Of a DNA stretch of 5,342 bases, positions 1 through 5,342 are shown in pieces. The DNA is taken from assembly GCA_003136295.1 (NCBI GenBank), contig PLDZ01000201.1, positions 1-5,342 of the forward strand, written 5' to 3'. This stretch comes from Candidatus Dormiibacterota bacterium (lineage in GTDB: Bacteria; Chloroflexota; Dormibacteria; Aeolococcales; Aeolococcaceae). The position numbers were made by a program, and so were the translations under genes. The number at the start of each line of letters is the position of its first letter. Within the stretch, counting starts at the first letter, position 1. The notes under the pieces were generated by a model. It had not been told where the DNA came from, searched no databases, and saw only the letters and a program-made list of their open reading frames with translations.

Positions 1-300
1 GGCTACCTCGACTTCTACTACCGCGAGGCGTTCACCGTGGTCGAGATGGAGGCTGGTCCATACTGCAACGCCGTGTACGAGATGACCCAACCCGTTCGAT
101 ATCCGACCAGCGAACCGGTGAGCTTCTCCAAGCTGCCCATCGATTTCGGGGTCATCCACTACGCATCCGACACTCCGTACACGCAGGCTCGCACGCTCGG
201 CGCGCGCGGCCTCTCGTACTTCGGCATGGACTCCACCTACGCGTCGTCGGTCGCCATCGTGCGGCGCATCGTCGCCCGCGAGGGTGCGACAGGGCAGTAG
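1..300 (+). CDS. Conserved protein of unknown function, C-terminal part (DUF6909-like?)
   Basis: This is the last 99 residues of a gene that begins before the window; the frame is open from base 1 to the TAG at 298-300, so the internal ATG/GTG codons need not be its start. The fragment carries a conserved-looking EMEAGP motif (residues 15-20 of the fragment) and a segment HYASDTPY (53-60) followed by LGARGLSYFGMDSTYASSV. EMEA-type motifs occur near the ribose-binding site of nucleoside phosphorylases, but the rest does not clearly match that fold. From memory, the wording resembles a conserved bacterial family labelled DUF6909, whose function is unknown; this assignment is a recollection, not a search result. 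There is no signal peptide or membrane segment in the visible part. The ABC-F gene follows within a few bases on the same strand, which suggests co-transcription. It is certainly coding; the function is not assigned. Confidence 0.8.
   Translation, partial: GYLDFYYREAFTVVEMEAGPYCNAVYEMTQPVRYPTSEPVSFSKLPIDFGVIHYASDTPYTQARTLGARGLSYFGMDSTYASSVAIVRRIVAREGATGQ
291..294 (+). promoter_or_regulatory. Possible ribosome binding site for the ABC-F gene
   Basis: AGGG inside the last codons of the upstream gene stands ten bases before TTG 305. It is a weak Shine-Dalgarno match, but its spacing favours TTG 305 over GTG 284, before which only a too-close GAGG is found, and over GTG 314, which is too far away. 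It is the main sequence argument for the chosen ABC-F start, along with the family-like N terminus. Confidence 0.4.
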
Positions 301-304
301 CCGC

Positions 305-1939
305 TTGTCCCTGGTGAGTCTCCGCGACGTGGGTGTCGCCTTCGGTGCCGAGAGCATCCTCGAAGGTGTCACGTTCCGCGTGGAAACACGCCAGCGCATC
401 GCCGTCGTCGGGGCCAACGGCGCCGGGAAGACCACGCTGCTGACGCTCATCAATGGCGCACTCGAGCCCACCCAGGGTGAGGTCGAATGGCAGCGCGGGC
501 TGCGCATCGGCTATCTCCCGCAGGACGCCCCCGAACCGGTCGCAGAGACCATCCTCGACGAGGTGATGGCATCCCGCGAGGACCTCGCCGCAATGCACCA
601 CGAGATGACCACGCTCGAGCCCCTGCTCGCCGACGGCACGCGGCCCGACGCCGAGAAGTTGCTGTTGCAGTATGGCGATGTCCAGCACCGGTACATCGAC
701 CAGGGTGGCTACGAACTCGAGGCAACCGCTCGAGAAGCGCTCGGCGGACTCGGGCTCGACACGGAAACGCAGCAACGCCATCCGTCGCAGCTGAGCGGTG
801 GACAGAAGCGGCGCCTCGAGCTCGCCAAGCTTCTCGTGCAGGACGCGGACCTGTTGCTCATCGACGAGCCGACCAACCACCTCGACCTCGCGGCCATCGA
901 GTGGCTCGAAGACTTCATGCGCGGCGTCTCGACTGCGTTCGTGCTCGTCTCCCACGACCGGCGATTTCTCGACAACGTGTGCACCGAGGTCATCGAGGTC
1001 GCCGGCGGGACCGTCGAGGACTATCCGGGCAACTACACGCAGTACACCAAGCTCCGGGTCGAGCGCAGGGAACGTCGACGTCGCGAGTTTGCCGCGCAGA
1101 AGGCGTACATCGACCACCAGGAGGAGTTCATCCGCAAGTACAAGGCCGGTCAGCGTGCGCGCGAGGCACGCGGGCGCCAAACGCGGCTCAACCGTCTCGA
1201 GCGCGTTGCGCCGCCCACGGTCGACAGGAAGCCGCGACTCCGCTTCAGCAGCGCGCCTGCGTCCCGGGTGACCCTGAAGGGCGTCGGCCTGATCATCGGG
1301 AGGGATGCGCCGCTGCTGCTCGTGCCCCCGCTGACCATCGTGCCCGGCGAGCGCATCGCGGTGATCGGGCCGAACGGCAGCGGCAAGTCGACGCTGCTCC
1401 ACACGCTCGCGGGCGATCTGCCTCCGCTGGAGGGGATCCTCACCCTCGGCCCTCGGAGCGTCCGCCGGTTGTATCGCCAGGATCTCGGTCAGTCGATCGA
1501 GCACGGCGCCGCCGATGTCCCCGCGGGGCAGGACGACCGCACTGTGCTCGCCGATCTCCTGGCCACTCATCCCGTGGGCGAGGAACGCGCCCGCACCCTG
1601 CTCGGCTCATTGCTCTTCAGCGGTGACGACACGCTCAAGCTCGTCGGTGATCTCAGCGGCGGCGAGCGGGCTCGCTTGATGATGGGCAAGCTGGCGATCG
1701 AGGAAACCAACCTGCTGCTCCTCGACGAGCCGACCAATCATCTCGACATCCCCGCCCAGGAGGTGCTCGAGGCAGCGCTGGTCAAGTATCCGGGGGCGAT
1801 GGTGCTCGTCACTCACGACCGGGCGCTGATCGACGCCGTCGCCACCAGGACGTGGGCGATCGAGGATGGCGGGATCCGCGAGGTGCTCGGCGGGTATTCG
1901 GCGCTCCAGAAAGCACGGGATCGCGAGCGTCACAAGTGA
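305..1939 (+). CDS. ABC-F family ATPase (two ABC domains, no membrane domain)
   Basis: This is a soluble tandem-ABC protein of 544 residues. Domain 1 has Walker A GANGAGKT (36-43), signature LSGGQ (163-167), Walker B/D-loop DEPTNHLD (187-194) and switch SHD (216-218). A basic, Arg/Lys-rich linker (about 245-310) contains KAGQRAREARGRQTRLNRL, typical of the ABC-F P-site tRNA interaction region. Domain 2 has GPNGSGKST (355-363), LSGGE (450-454), DEPTNHLD (474-481) and THD (503-505). All catalytic motifs are intact in both sites. ABC-F proteins act on the ribosome, either as translation factors (EttA-, Uup-like) or as antibiotic-resistance proteins; there is no Uup-type C-terminal coiled coil, and the subfamily cannot be fixed here. 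Start choice: TTG 305 gives the family-like N terminus MSLVSLRDVGVAFG and has AGGG at 291-294, ten bases upstream. In-frame GTG 284 (551 aa, overlapping the previous gene by 17 bases) and GTG 314 are alternatives. The stop overlaps the next gene's GTG. Confidence 0.95.
   Translation: MSLVSLRDVGVAFGAESILEGVTFRVETRQRIAVVGANGAGKTTLLTLINGALEPTQGEVEWQRGLRIGYLPQDAPEPVAETILDEVMASREDLAAMHHEMTTLEPLLADGTRPDAEKLLLQYGDVQHRYIDQGGYELEATAREALGGLGLDTETQQRHPSQLSGGQKRRLELAKLLVQDADLLLIDEPTNHLDLAAIEWLEDFMRGVSTAFVLVSHDRRFLDNVCTEVIEVAGGTVEDYPGNYTQYTKLRVERRERRRREFAAQKAYIDHQEEFIRKYKAGQRAREARGRQTRLNRLERVAPPTVDRKPRLRFSSAPASRVTLKGVGLIIGRDAPLLLVPPLTIVPGERIAVIGPNGSGKSTLLHTLAGDLPPLEGILTLGPRSVRRLYRQDLGQSIEHGAADVPAGQDDRTVLADLLATHPVGEERARTLLGSLLFSGDDTLKLVGDLSGGERARLMMGKLAIEETNLLLLDEPTNHLDIPAQEVLEAALVKYPGAMVLVTHDRALIDAVATRTWAIEDGGIREVLGGYSALQKARDRERHK
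1936..1939 (+). other. GTGA stop/start overlap, ABC-F to transporter
   Basis: The four bases GTGA contain the transporter GTG start (1936-1938) and the ABC-F TGA stop (1937-1939). No convincing Shine-Dalgarno sequence precedes the GTG. Such overlaps normally allow terminating ribosomes to restart, so the two proteins are probably made together from one mRNA. The overlap is read directly; the coupling is inferred. Confidence 0.85.
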
Positions 1940-2853
1940 GCGCCGCGGCCGTGCGCTCGCGCACTCCCTCCCCGGGGTGGGCGCTGGTTGCAGCCACCGT
2001 GGCCGTCTCCTTCTCCGCGATCCTCATCAAAGCCGCCGGCGATGACCCGGCAACCATCGTCTGGCTCCGCATGGGCATGGCCGCAGTGCTGCTCGCTCCG
2101 TGGGTGCTGCGCGACGCCAGTCGCGGAGTGCTGCCGAAGGGGCCGAGCCAGTTCGGGCTGGTCCTGGTGAGCGGTGTGTTCCTCGCGGGACACTTCCTCC
2201 TCTGGACCGCGTCACTCAAATACACATCGATCGCCGCGAGCGTCTTCCTCGTTTCGCTCCACCCGGTCCTCGTGACGCCGCTCGGGAAACGCCTGCTCGG
2301 AGAACGGGTTTCCCGCCGGATGCTCGCGGGTGGCGGACTCGCGATCATCGGGATGCTCGTGACCTGCGTGGGCGACCTCCGCGTCGGCGGCGGCGCGTTC
2401 GGGGGTGACCTCCTCGCGCTCGCGGGGGGGCTCTGTCTCGCCGGATACCTACTCATCGGGCGCAGTGTCCGGTCGAATCTCGGCGTCGCCGGGTACTCCG
2501 CGATCGTGTACGCAGTGGTGTGCGCTATCGCGGCACTGACGGCCGCGGCCGGCGGTGTCGCCCACCTTCCCTCACCAAGGGTCGCGCTTGCGTGCTTCGG
2601 GCTCGCCGTGGTGTGCACCATCGGCGGCCACACCGTGTACAACTGGGCACTTCGCCATGTCCCGGTGCTCCTCGTCTCCGTCTCGTTCCTCGGAGAGCCG
2701 CCGCTCGCCGCGGTGCTCGCCCTGCTTATCCTCGCGTCGGTCCCGTCGCTCGCCACAATTGCCGGCGGCGTGCTGATCCTCGCGGGACTCGCGCTCGCTC
2801 TCGCCGAGCCCGGGACCCGTTCGGGGCCAGCCGATCTCGCGATCGCGCAATGA
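1936..2853 (+). CDS. EamA/DMT-superfamily transporter, ten membrane helices
   Basis: This 305-residue integral membrane protein belongs to the drug/metabolite transporter type with two EamA repeats. Ten hydrophobic segments can be read at about residues 15-33, 40-58, 73-93, 98-117, 130-146, 157-175, 187-205, 216-238, 242-266 and 271-290, the usual count and length. Family-like pieces include WLRMGMAAVLLAP in helix 2, SLHPVLVTPLG at helix 4 and FLGEPPLAAVLALLIL at helix 9. Members usually export amino acids, metabolites or drugs from the cytoplasm; the substrate cannot be read from the sequence. Start: the frame is open further upstream (GTG/ATG codons from 1852), but these would lie deep inside the ABC-F gene. 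GTG 1936, overlapping the ABC-F stop as GTGA, gives a short N-terminal tail directly before helix 1. No clear Shine-Dalgarno precedes it, so translation probably depends on coupling. Its stop overlaps the next ATG. No frameshift or missing helix is seen. Confidence 0.93.
   Translation: MSAAAVRSRTPSPGWALVAATVAVSFSAILIKAAGDDPATIVWLRMGMAAVLLAPWVLRDASRGVLPKGPSQFGLVLVSGVFLAGHFLLWTASLKYTSIAASVFLVSLHPVLVTPLGKRLLGERVSRRMLAGGGLAIIGMLVTCVGDLRVGGGAFGGDLLALAGGLCLAGYLLIGRSVRSNLGVAGYSAIVYAVVCAIAALTAAAGGVAHLPSPRVALACFGLAVVCTIGGHTVYNWALRHVPVLLVSVSFLGEPPLAAVLALLILASVPSLATIAGGVLILAGLALALAEPGTRSGPADLAIAQ
2850..2853 (+). other. ATGA stop/start overlap, transporter to methyltransferase
   Basis: The four bases ATGA contain the methyltransferase ATG (2850-2852) and the transporter TGA stop (2851-2853). 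The preceding sequence lacks a recognisable Shine-Dalgarno element, so re-initiation after the transporter stop is the likely way of translating the methyltransferase. This fixes the methyltransferase start against longer upstream frames. Confidence 0.87.
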
Positions 2854-3824
2854 CGGTGCCCACCGCGTGCGGCCACACCGACGCAAGGGCGGAGACGCTC
2901 TTTGACGCGAAGGATCCCGCGACCGGGGACACCTTCACCGTCGTGCGCTGCAGCCGGTGCGACCTGGTGCAGACCGCCCCGGCACCGACCGACGCGGAGC
3001 TCAACGGCTATTACCCGCGCGGATACCACAGCACCACCAAGCGGTATCGGGGTGGTATGGACCGCGTGCTCTCGATGGTCCATCGGAGCCGGATCCGGAC
3101 CATCGAGCGGCTGGTCGGGGGCACCGGGAGCGTGCTCGACATCGGCTGCGGTCCGGGCGTGCTCATCAACCAGATGCGCTCACGAGGATGGCGCGTTCGC
3201 GGCACCGAACGGTCCGCGTCCGCGGCGGAGCAGGCGCGCGATGTGTTCGATCTCGACGTCAGCGCGGTCGATGTCCACGAACTCGTGGCGGCGGGCAACA
3301 CCTACGACGCGGTGGTCCTGTGGCATGTCGCCGAGCACCTCCATGTCCCGGAGGCGACGGTACGCGGGATCGCTCGGCTGCTTCGTCCCGGTGGGGTGCT
3401 GCTCATCGCAGTGCCGAACTTCGGGTCCCCGGAGGCGAGGATCGGGCGAGCGGGGTGGTTCCATCTAGACGTGCCGAGGCACCTGGTGCATTTCACGCCA
3501 TCGACGCTGACGGCGATACTCGGCGCCGCGGGGTTCCGACCGGTCAAGGTCACCCACCTTGTCCCGGAATACGACCTCTTCAGCTTCGTGCAGACGGCCG
3601 AGAACCGTCTCGGGCTCCCCCTGAACCTCCTCTACGACGTGTTGCGGCGACCGGAGGCGCGCCTACGCCGGCAACAGAGTGGTCGCATCCTGGCGGGCGT
3701 GGCGGTCGGGCTCGCGGTGCCCCTGAGCATCGCCGCGGTCGTGATCGCACCGCTCGCAGCAGCTGCGCGGCGCAGTGCGACCATCGCCGTGTATGCGGTG
3801 CGACTCCCCGATCAGCGAGAGTAA
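2850..3824 (+). CDS. Class I SAM-dependent methyltransferase with N-terminal Cys motif and C-terminal hydrophobic helix
   Basis: This 324-residue protein has a Methyltransf_23-like core. Motif I is VLDIGCGPG (95-103), the acidic end of the next strand is GTE (118-120), VVLWHVAEHL (155-164) lies near the active site, and LLRPGGVLLIAVPN (177-190) is the late core strand. FHLDVPRHLVHFTPSTL (204-220) is typical of methyltransferases found in polysaccharide and lipid gene clusters. The N terminus has Cys7, His9, Cys34 and Cys37 (CSRC), which resembles a small zinc-binding knuckle. Residues about 280-306 are strongly hydrophobic and may form a membrane anchor or hairpin. The methyl acceptor is unknown; a sugar, lipid-linked intermediate or quinone-like substrate is possible. 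Start: ATG 2850 overlaps the transporter stop as ATGA; the frame stays open upstream to about 2520, but that sequence is inside the transporter gene and lacks family features. No Shine-Dalgarno is seen, so coupling is likely. Its 3' end overlaps the opposing glycosyltransferase by 13 bases. Confidence 0.92.
   Translation: MTVPTACGHTDARAETLFDAKDPATGDTFTVVRCSRCDLVQTAPAPTDAELNGYYPRGYHSTTKRYRGGMDRVLSMVHRSRIRTIERLVGGTGSVLDIGCGPGVLINQMRSRGWRVRGTERSASAAEQARDVFDLDVSAVDVHELVAAGNTYDAVVLWHVAEHLHVPEATVRGIARLLRPGGVLLIAVPNFGSPEARIGRAGWFHLDVPRHLVHFTPSTLTAILGAAGFRPVKVTHLVPEYDLFSFVQTAENRLGLPLNLLYDVLRRPEARLRRQQSGRILAGVAVGLAVPLSIAAVVIAPLAAAARRSATIAVYAVRLPDQRE
3812..3824. other. Tail-to-tail overlap of convergent genes
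   Basis: The last 13 bases of the + strand methyltransferase (TAA 3822-3824) are also the last 13 bases of the - strand glycosyltransferase (TGA, 3814-3812). Both frames stay conserved-looking up to near their ends. No hairpin with a T-run is visible on either strand around the overlap, so any terminators would lie within the opposing coding sequences or termination is Rho-dependent. The overlap is seen directly; the transcriptional effect is inferred. Confidence 0.85.
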
Positions 3825-4609
3825 CGGCGCGAGCGCAACCCGAGGCGGTGGAGCACGTAGCGGTTGACGGTCCACACGGTCTTGAGCCCGTAGATCAGCG
3901 AGACGCGGAAACCCACCGATGACGCGTCGTCGAAATACTTGGTCGTGACCGGGACCTCGGCAACCTTGAACTTGAACGATGCAGCCTGGGTGAGGATCTG
4001 GGTGTCGAAGACGAAATCATTGGAGTTGCGCAGAAACGGCACGGTGGTGAGGAATTTACGGCTGTACGCGCGATATCCGGTGTGGTACTCGGTGAGTCCA
4101 AGCCCCAGCACGCCGTTCTCGTAGCGAGTGAGGAAACGGTTGGCAAGGCGCTTCCACCAGGGCATGCCGCCGGCACGCGCGCCACCGGGAGTGAAAAAGC
4201 GTGAGCCGAGCACGACATCGGCTTGCCCGCTGCGGATGACCTCAACCATGTCGTCGAGAATCGCGGGATCGTACTGGCCGTCCGGGTGCAGCATGACGAT
4301 GACATCCGCGCCGTCACGCAGTGCCTCGATATAACAGGTCTTCTGATTGGCACCGTAGCCGGCGTTGTGCGGATGCGAGATCACCACGAGGTCAAGCGAA
4401 ACAGCGAGCGCCGCTGTCCCGTCCCGGCTCCCGTCGTCAACGAGGATGATCGTGTCAACGACACCCGGAGGAATCCCCGCAAGCGTGGTCTCGAGCGTCT
4501 TGGCCGCGTTGTACGCGGGCATTACGACGACTGTTTTCAACGACTCAATCGAGCCACGGCCCGTCGCGAGACCGGAGCGTTGCTGCTGAGCCGTGTCTGC
4601 CACCTGCAT
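3812..4609 (-). CDS. Family 2 glycosyltransferase, DPM1/polyprenyl-phosphate sugar transferase-like
   Basis: This 265-residue GT-A fold enzyme transfers a sugar from a nucleotide sugar, probably at the cytoplasmic face of the membrane. Motifs in order are VVVMPAYNAAKTLE (27-40), ILVDDGSRDGT (55-65, nucleotide binding), NAGYGANQK (82-90), HPDGQYDP (108-115, the metal-binding DxD-like position), GSRF (135-138) and TGYRAYSR (177-184). These are the marks of the dolichol-phosphate mannose synthase-like branch of GT2. It lacks the C-terminal transmembrane pair of GtrB/DPMS-type members; only short hydrophobic stretches near 235-250 are seen. Acceptor and donor are not determined. Start: ATG 4609 is used, but AAAGGA (4613-4618) is only 3 bases from it and 9 bases from in-frame GTG 4603, so translation could begin two codons later. 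Upstream on the same strand, 94 bases away, is rmlB, consistent with a surface-glycan or glycolipid role. Confidence 0.93.
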   Translation of the reverse strand: MQVADTAQQQRSGLATGRGSIESLKTVVVMPAYNAAKTLETTLAGIPPGVVDTIILVDDGSRDGTAALAVSLDLVVISHPHNAGYGANQKTCYIEALRDGADVIVMLHPDGQYDPAILDDMVEVIRSGQADVVLGSRFFTPGGARAGGMPWWKRLANRFLTRYENGVLGLGLTEYHTGYRAYSRKFLTTVPFLRNSNDFVFDTQILTQAASFKFKVAEVPVTTKYFDDASSVGFRVSLIYGLKTVWTVNRYVLHRLGLRSRRYSR

Positions 4610-4612
4610 TCA

Positions 4613-4618
4613 TCCTTT
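4613..4618 (-). promoter_or_regulatory. Shine-Dalgarno-like AAAGGA before the glycosyltransferase
   Basis: On the - strand the sequence reads AAAGGATGAATG. The AAAGGA is the best ribosome binding site in the window, but its spacing to ATG 4609 is only 3 bases, while in-frame GTG 4603 lies at the more usual 9 bases. This leaves the start uncertain by two codons. A separate ribosome binding site means the gene need not depend on coupling to rmlB. Confidence 0.55.
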
Positions 4619-4665
4619 GGGGCCGGCACCAACGCGGTGGTGGCGCGTTTGACCTGTCTCAGCCT

Positions 4666-4683
4666 TCGATGATAGCGCATCGA
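4666..4683. repeat. Perfect 6-bp inverted repeat in the rmlB-glycosyltransferase gap
   Basis: TCGATG (4666-4671) and CATCGA (4678-4683) are exact reverse complements around a 6-base spacer. The repeat lies in the only sizeable non-coding stretch, between the rmlB stop and the glycosyltransferase start. A - strand hexamer TATCAT (4669-4674) inside it resembles a -10 box, although no -35 match is found 16-18 bases upstream. It could be an operator, a small RNA hairpin or chance; there is no T-run after it on either strand, so it does not look like an intrinsic terminator. Confidence 0.4.
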
Positions 4684-4703
4684 TACCACTGCCTAGGCGA
4701 GGC

Positions 4704-5342
4704 TCAGCCGGCCTGCACGGGCTTGTAATTGCGTTGGTAGAACTCCCAGAACTCGCCGGACTTCAGCGGTCGCCACCATTCTTGATGTTCCACAAACCAT
4801 GCGACAGTCCGCTCCATCCCGACATCGAATGTGACCGTCGGACGCCATCCGAGTCCCGACAGGCGCGTCGAGTCGAGCGCGTAGCGTCGGTCGTGGCCGA
4901 GACGGTCGCGAACGAATTGCTTGAGCGAGCCGGGCTTACCGAGCAGGCGCAAAACAGTATCGGCGACGGTGATGCCGTCGGTCTCGCCGCCGGCGCCGAT
5001 GTTGTAATCCATGCCCGCAACGCCGTGGCGAAGCGCGCAATCGATGCCGCGGGCGTGGTCCTCGACAAAGAGGTAGTCGCGCACGGCGCCCCCGTCACCA
5101 TAGATCGGCAACGGGCGGTCGTCGATCGCGTTGGTGATGAAGAGCGGGACGATCTTCTCGGGGTATTGATACGGGCCGTAAGTGTTGGAGCCGCGCGTGA
5201 CGATCGCGGGGAATCCATACGACGTTCGGTATGCCTGGATCTGCAGCTCGCCGCCCGCCTTGCTCGCGCTGTATGGGCTTCGCGGTTGCAGTGGATCGCC
5301 CTCCAGGCTCAGCCCGCTGGCGACCTCGCCATAGACCTCGTC
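4704..5342 (-). CDS. rmlB: dTDP-glucose 4,6-dehydratase, 5'-truncated by window edge
   Basis: The frame is open from the window edge (base 5342) to the TGA at 4706-4704, giving 212 residues without an internal stop; the ATG at 5111 is internal, not the start. The fragment begins exactly in the catalytic DEVYG motif (residues 1-5), followed by PYSASKAGGE (23-32) with the SDR Tyr24/Lys28 pair, then TRGSNTYGPYQYPEK (49-63), PLPIYGDGGAVRDYLFVEDHARGI and, near the C terminus, GHDRRYALDSTRL and EWWRPLKSGEFWEFY. These are characteristic of RmlB, which converts dTDP-glucose to dTDP-4-keto-6-deoxyglucose with bound NAD+, the second step toward dTDP-rhamnose and other deoxysugars. The missing N-terminal part should hold the GxxGxxG NAD-binding motif and be about 110-130 residues. 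A different SDR nucleotide-sugar dehydratase is possible but less likely, since the DEVYG and GHDRRY signatures agree with RmlB. Neighbouring rml genes, if any, lie beyond the window. Confidence 0.93.
   Translation of the reverse strand, partial: DEVYGEVASGLSLEGDPLQPRSPYSASKAGGELQIQAYRTSYGFPAIVTRGSNTYGPYQYPEKIVPLFITNAIDDRPLPIYGDGGAVRDYLFVEDHARGIDCALRHGVAGMDYNIGAGGETDGITVADTVLRLLGKPGSLKQFVRDRLGHDRRYALDSTRLSGLGWRPTVTFDVGMERTVAWFVEHQEWWRPLKSGEFWEFYQRNYKPVQAG

Larger units (their letters stand above)
4610..4703. other. 94-base intergenic region between rmlB and the glycosyltransferase
   Basis: This is the only true gap between genes in the window. It is less GC-rich on its rmlB side (4649-4690), as a control region would be. 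It holds the inverted repeat at 4666-4683, a weak 5-bp stem CACCA/TGGTG around 4627-4642, and the AAAGGA ribosome binding site next to the glycosyltransferase. No small open frame with a credible start signal was found. Whether the glycosyltransferase is read through from rmlB or from its own promoter here cannot be decided. Confidence 0.6.

Noticed and set aside
152..1570. 472-codon open frame on the - strand opposite the ABC-F gene
   Set aside because: It is the antisense shadow of the strongly supported ABC-F frame in GC-rich DNA; its translation is low-complexity, rich in Arg, Ala, Leu and Glu, and shows no family motif.
487..1626. 379-codon open frame on the + strand inside the ABC-F gene
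   Set aside because: It is the shifted reading of the ABC-F coding sequence and gives an Arg/Ala/Pro-rich product with no motif.
1852..1935. N-terminal extension of the transporter frame into the ABC-F gene
   Set aside because: It would overlap conserved ABC-F C-terminal sequence by over 80 bases, and GTG 1936 in the GTGA junction gives a normal-length transporter.
2520..2849. N-terminal extension of the methyltransferase frame into the transporter gene
   Set aside because: The extra 110 residues are Arg/Pro-rich and overlap intact transporter helices; ATG 2850 in the ATGA junction is a much better start.
1809..3083. 424-codon open frame on the - strand opposite the transporter and methyltransferase
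   Set aside because: It spans two well-supported genes and their junction, and its translation is rich in Arg, Ser, Pro, Ala and Thr without domains, as expected for a shadow.
2957..3922. 321-codon open frame on the + strand crossing the methyltransferase end into the glycosyltransferase
   Set aside because: It is an Arg/Pro/Gly-rich shifted frame covering parts of two unrelated real genes on opposite strands.
4627..4642. CACCA/TGGTG stem as a possible terminator
   Set aside because: The stem is only 5 bp and no T-run follows on either strand.
4649..4677. TTGACC followed by an AT-containing hexamer on the + strand, a possible promoter
   Set aside because: The -10 position matches poorly at any normal spacing, and no + strand gene follows; only antisense of rmlB would be transcribed.

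Overview
This is a gene-dense, GC-rich bacterial chromosomal window (about two-thirds G+C by eye, strong G/C preference at third codon positions). It holds five genes: four on the + strand in the left 3.8 kb and two on the - strand in the right 1.5 kb would be six, but the count is four (+: one partial, three complete) plus two (-: one complete, one partial), so six coding regions in all. No RNA genes, mobile elements, CRISPR arrays or long repeats were seen. The phylum cannot be fixed from the sequence alone; an actinobacterial, Chloroflexota-like or Gemmatimonadota-like GC-rich lineage would fit.

Left block, + strand (1-3824). The C-terminal end of a conserved protein of unknown function (1-300) is followed almost without a gap by an ABC-F ATPase (best start TTG 305, end 1939). 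The ABC-F stop overlaps the GTG start of a ten-helix EamA/DMT-type membrane transporter (1936-2853) in a GTGA junction. The transporter stop in turn overlaps the ATG start of a SAM-dependent methyltransferase (2850-3824) in an ATGA junction. The four genes are therefore probably one transcription unit with translational coupling; its promoter lies outside the window.

Right block, - strand (5342-3812). A 5'-truncated dTDP-glucose 4,6-dehydratase (rmlB; 4704 to the window edge) lies upstream of a family 2 glycosyltransferase of the DPM1-like type (3812-4609), with a 94-base gap between them. This gap holds the only intergenic sequence of note: a perfect 6-bp inverted repeat overlapping a weak -10-like hexamer, and a Shine-Dalgarno-like AAAGGA in front of the glycosyltransferase. 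The two blocks converge, and the last 13 bases of the methyltransferase and glycosyltransferase genes overlap tail to tail.

Functionally, the right block points to deoxysugar-nucleotide synthesis and glycan or lipid-linked sugar assembly. The methyltransferase, which has an N-terminal Cys cluster and a hydrophobic C-terminal helix, is of a kind often found beside such genes, so it may belong functionally to the surface-glycan locus although it is co-transcribed with the ABC-F/transporter group. The window looks mostly ordinary; the points most worth checking are the ABC-F/transporter/methyltransferase coupling, the architecture of the methyltransferase, and the overlapping convergent 3' ends.
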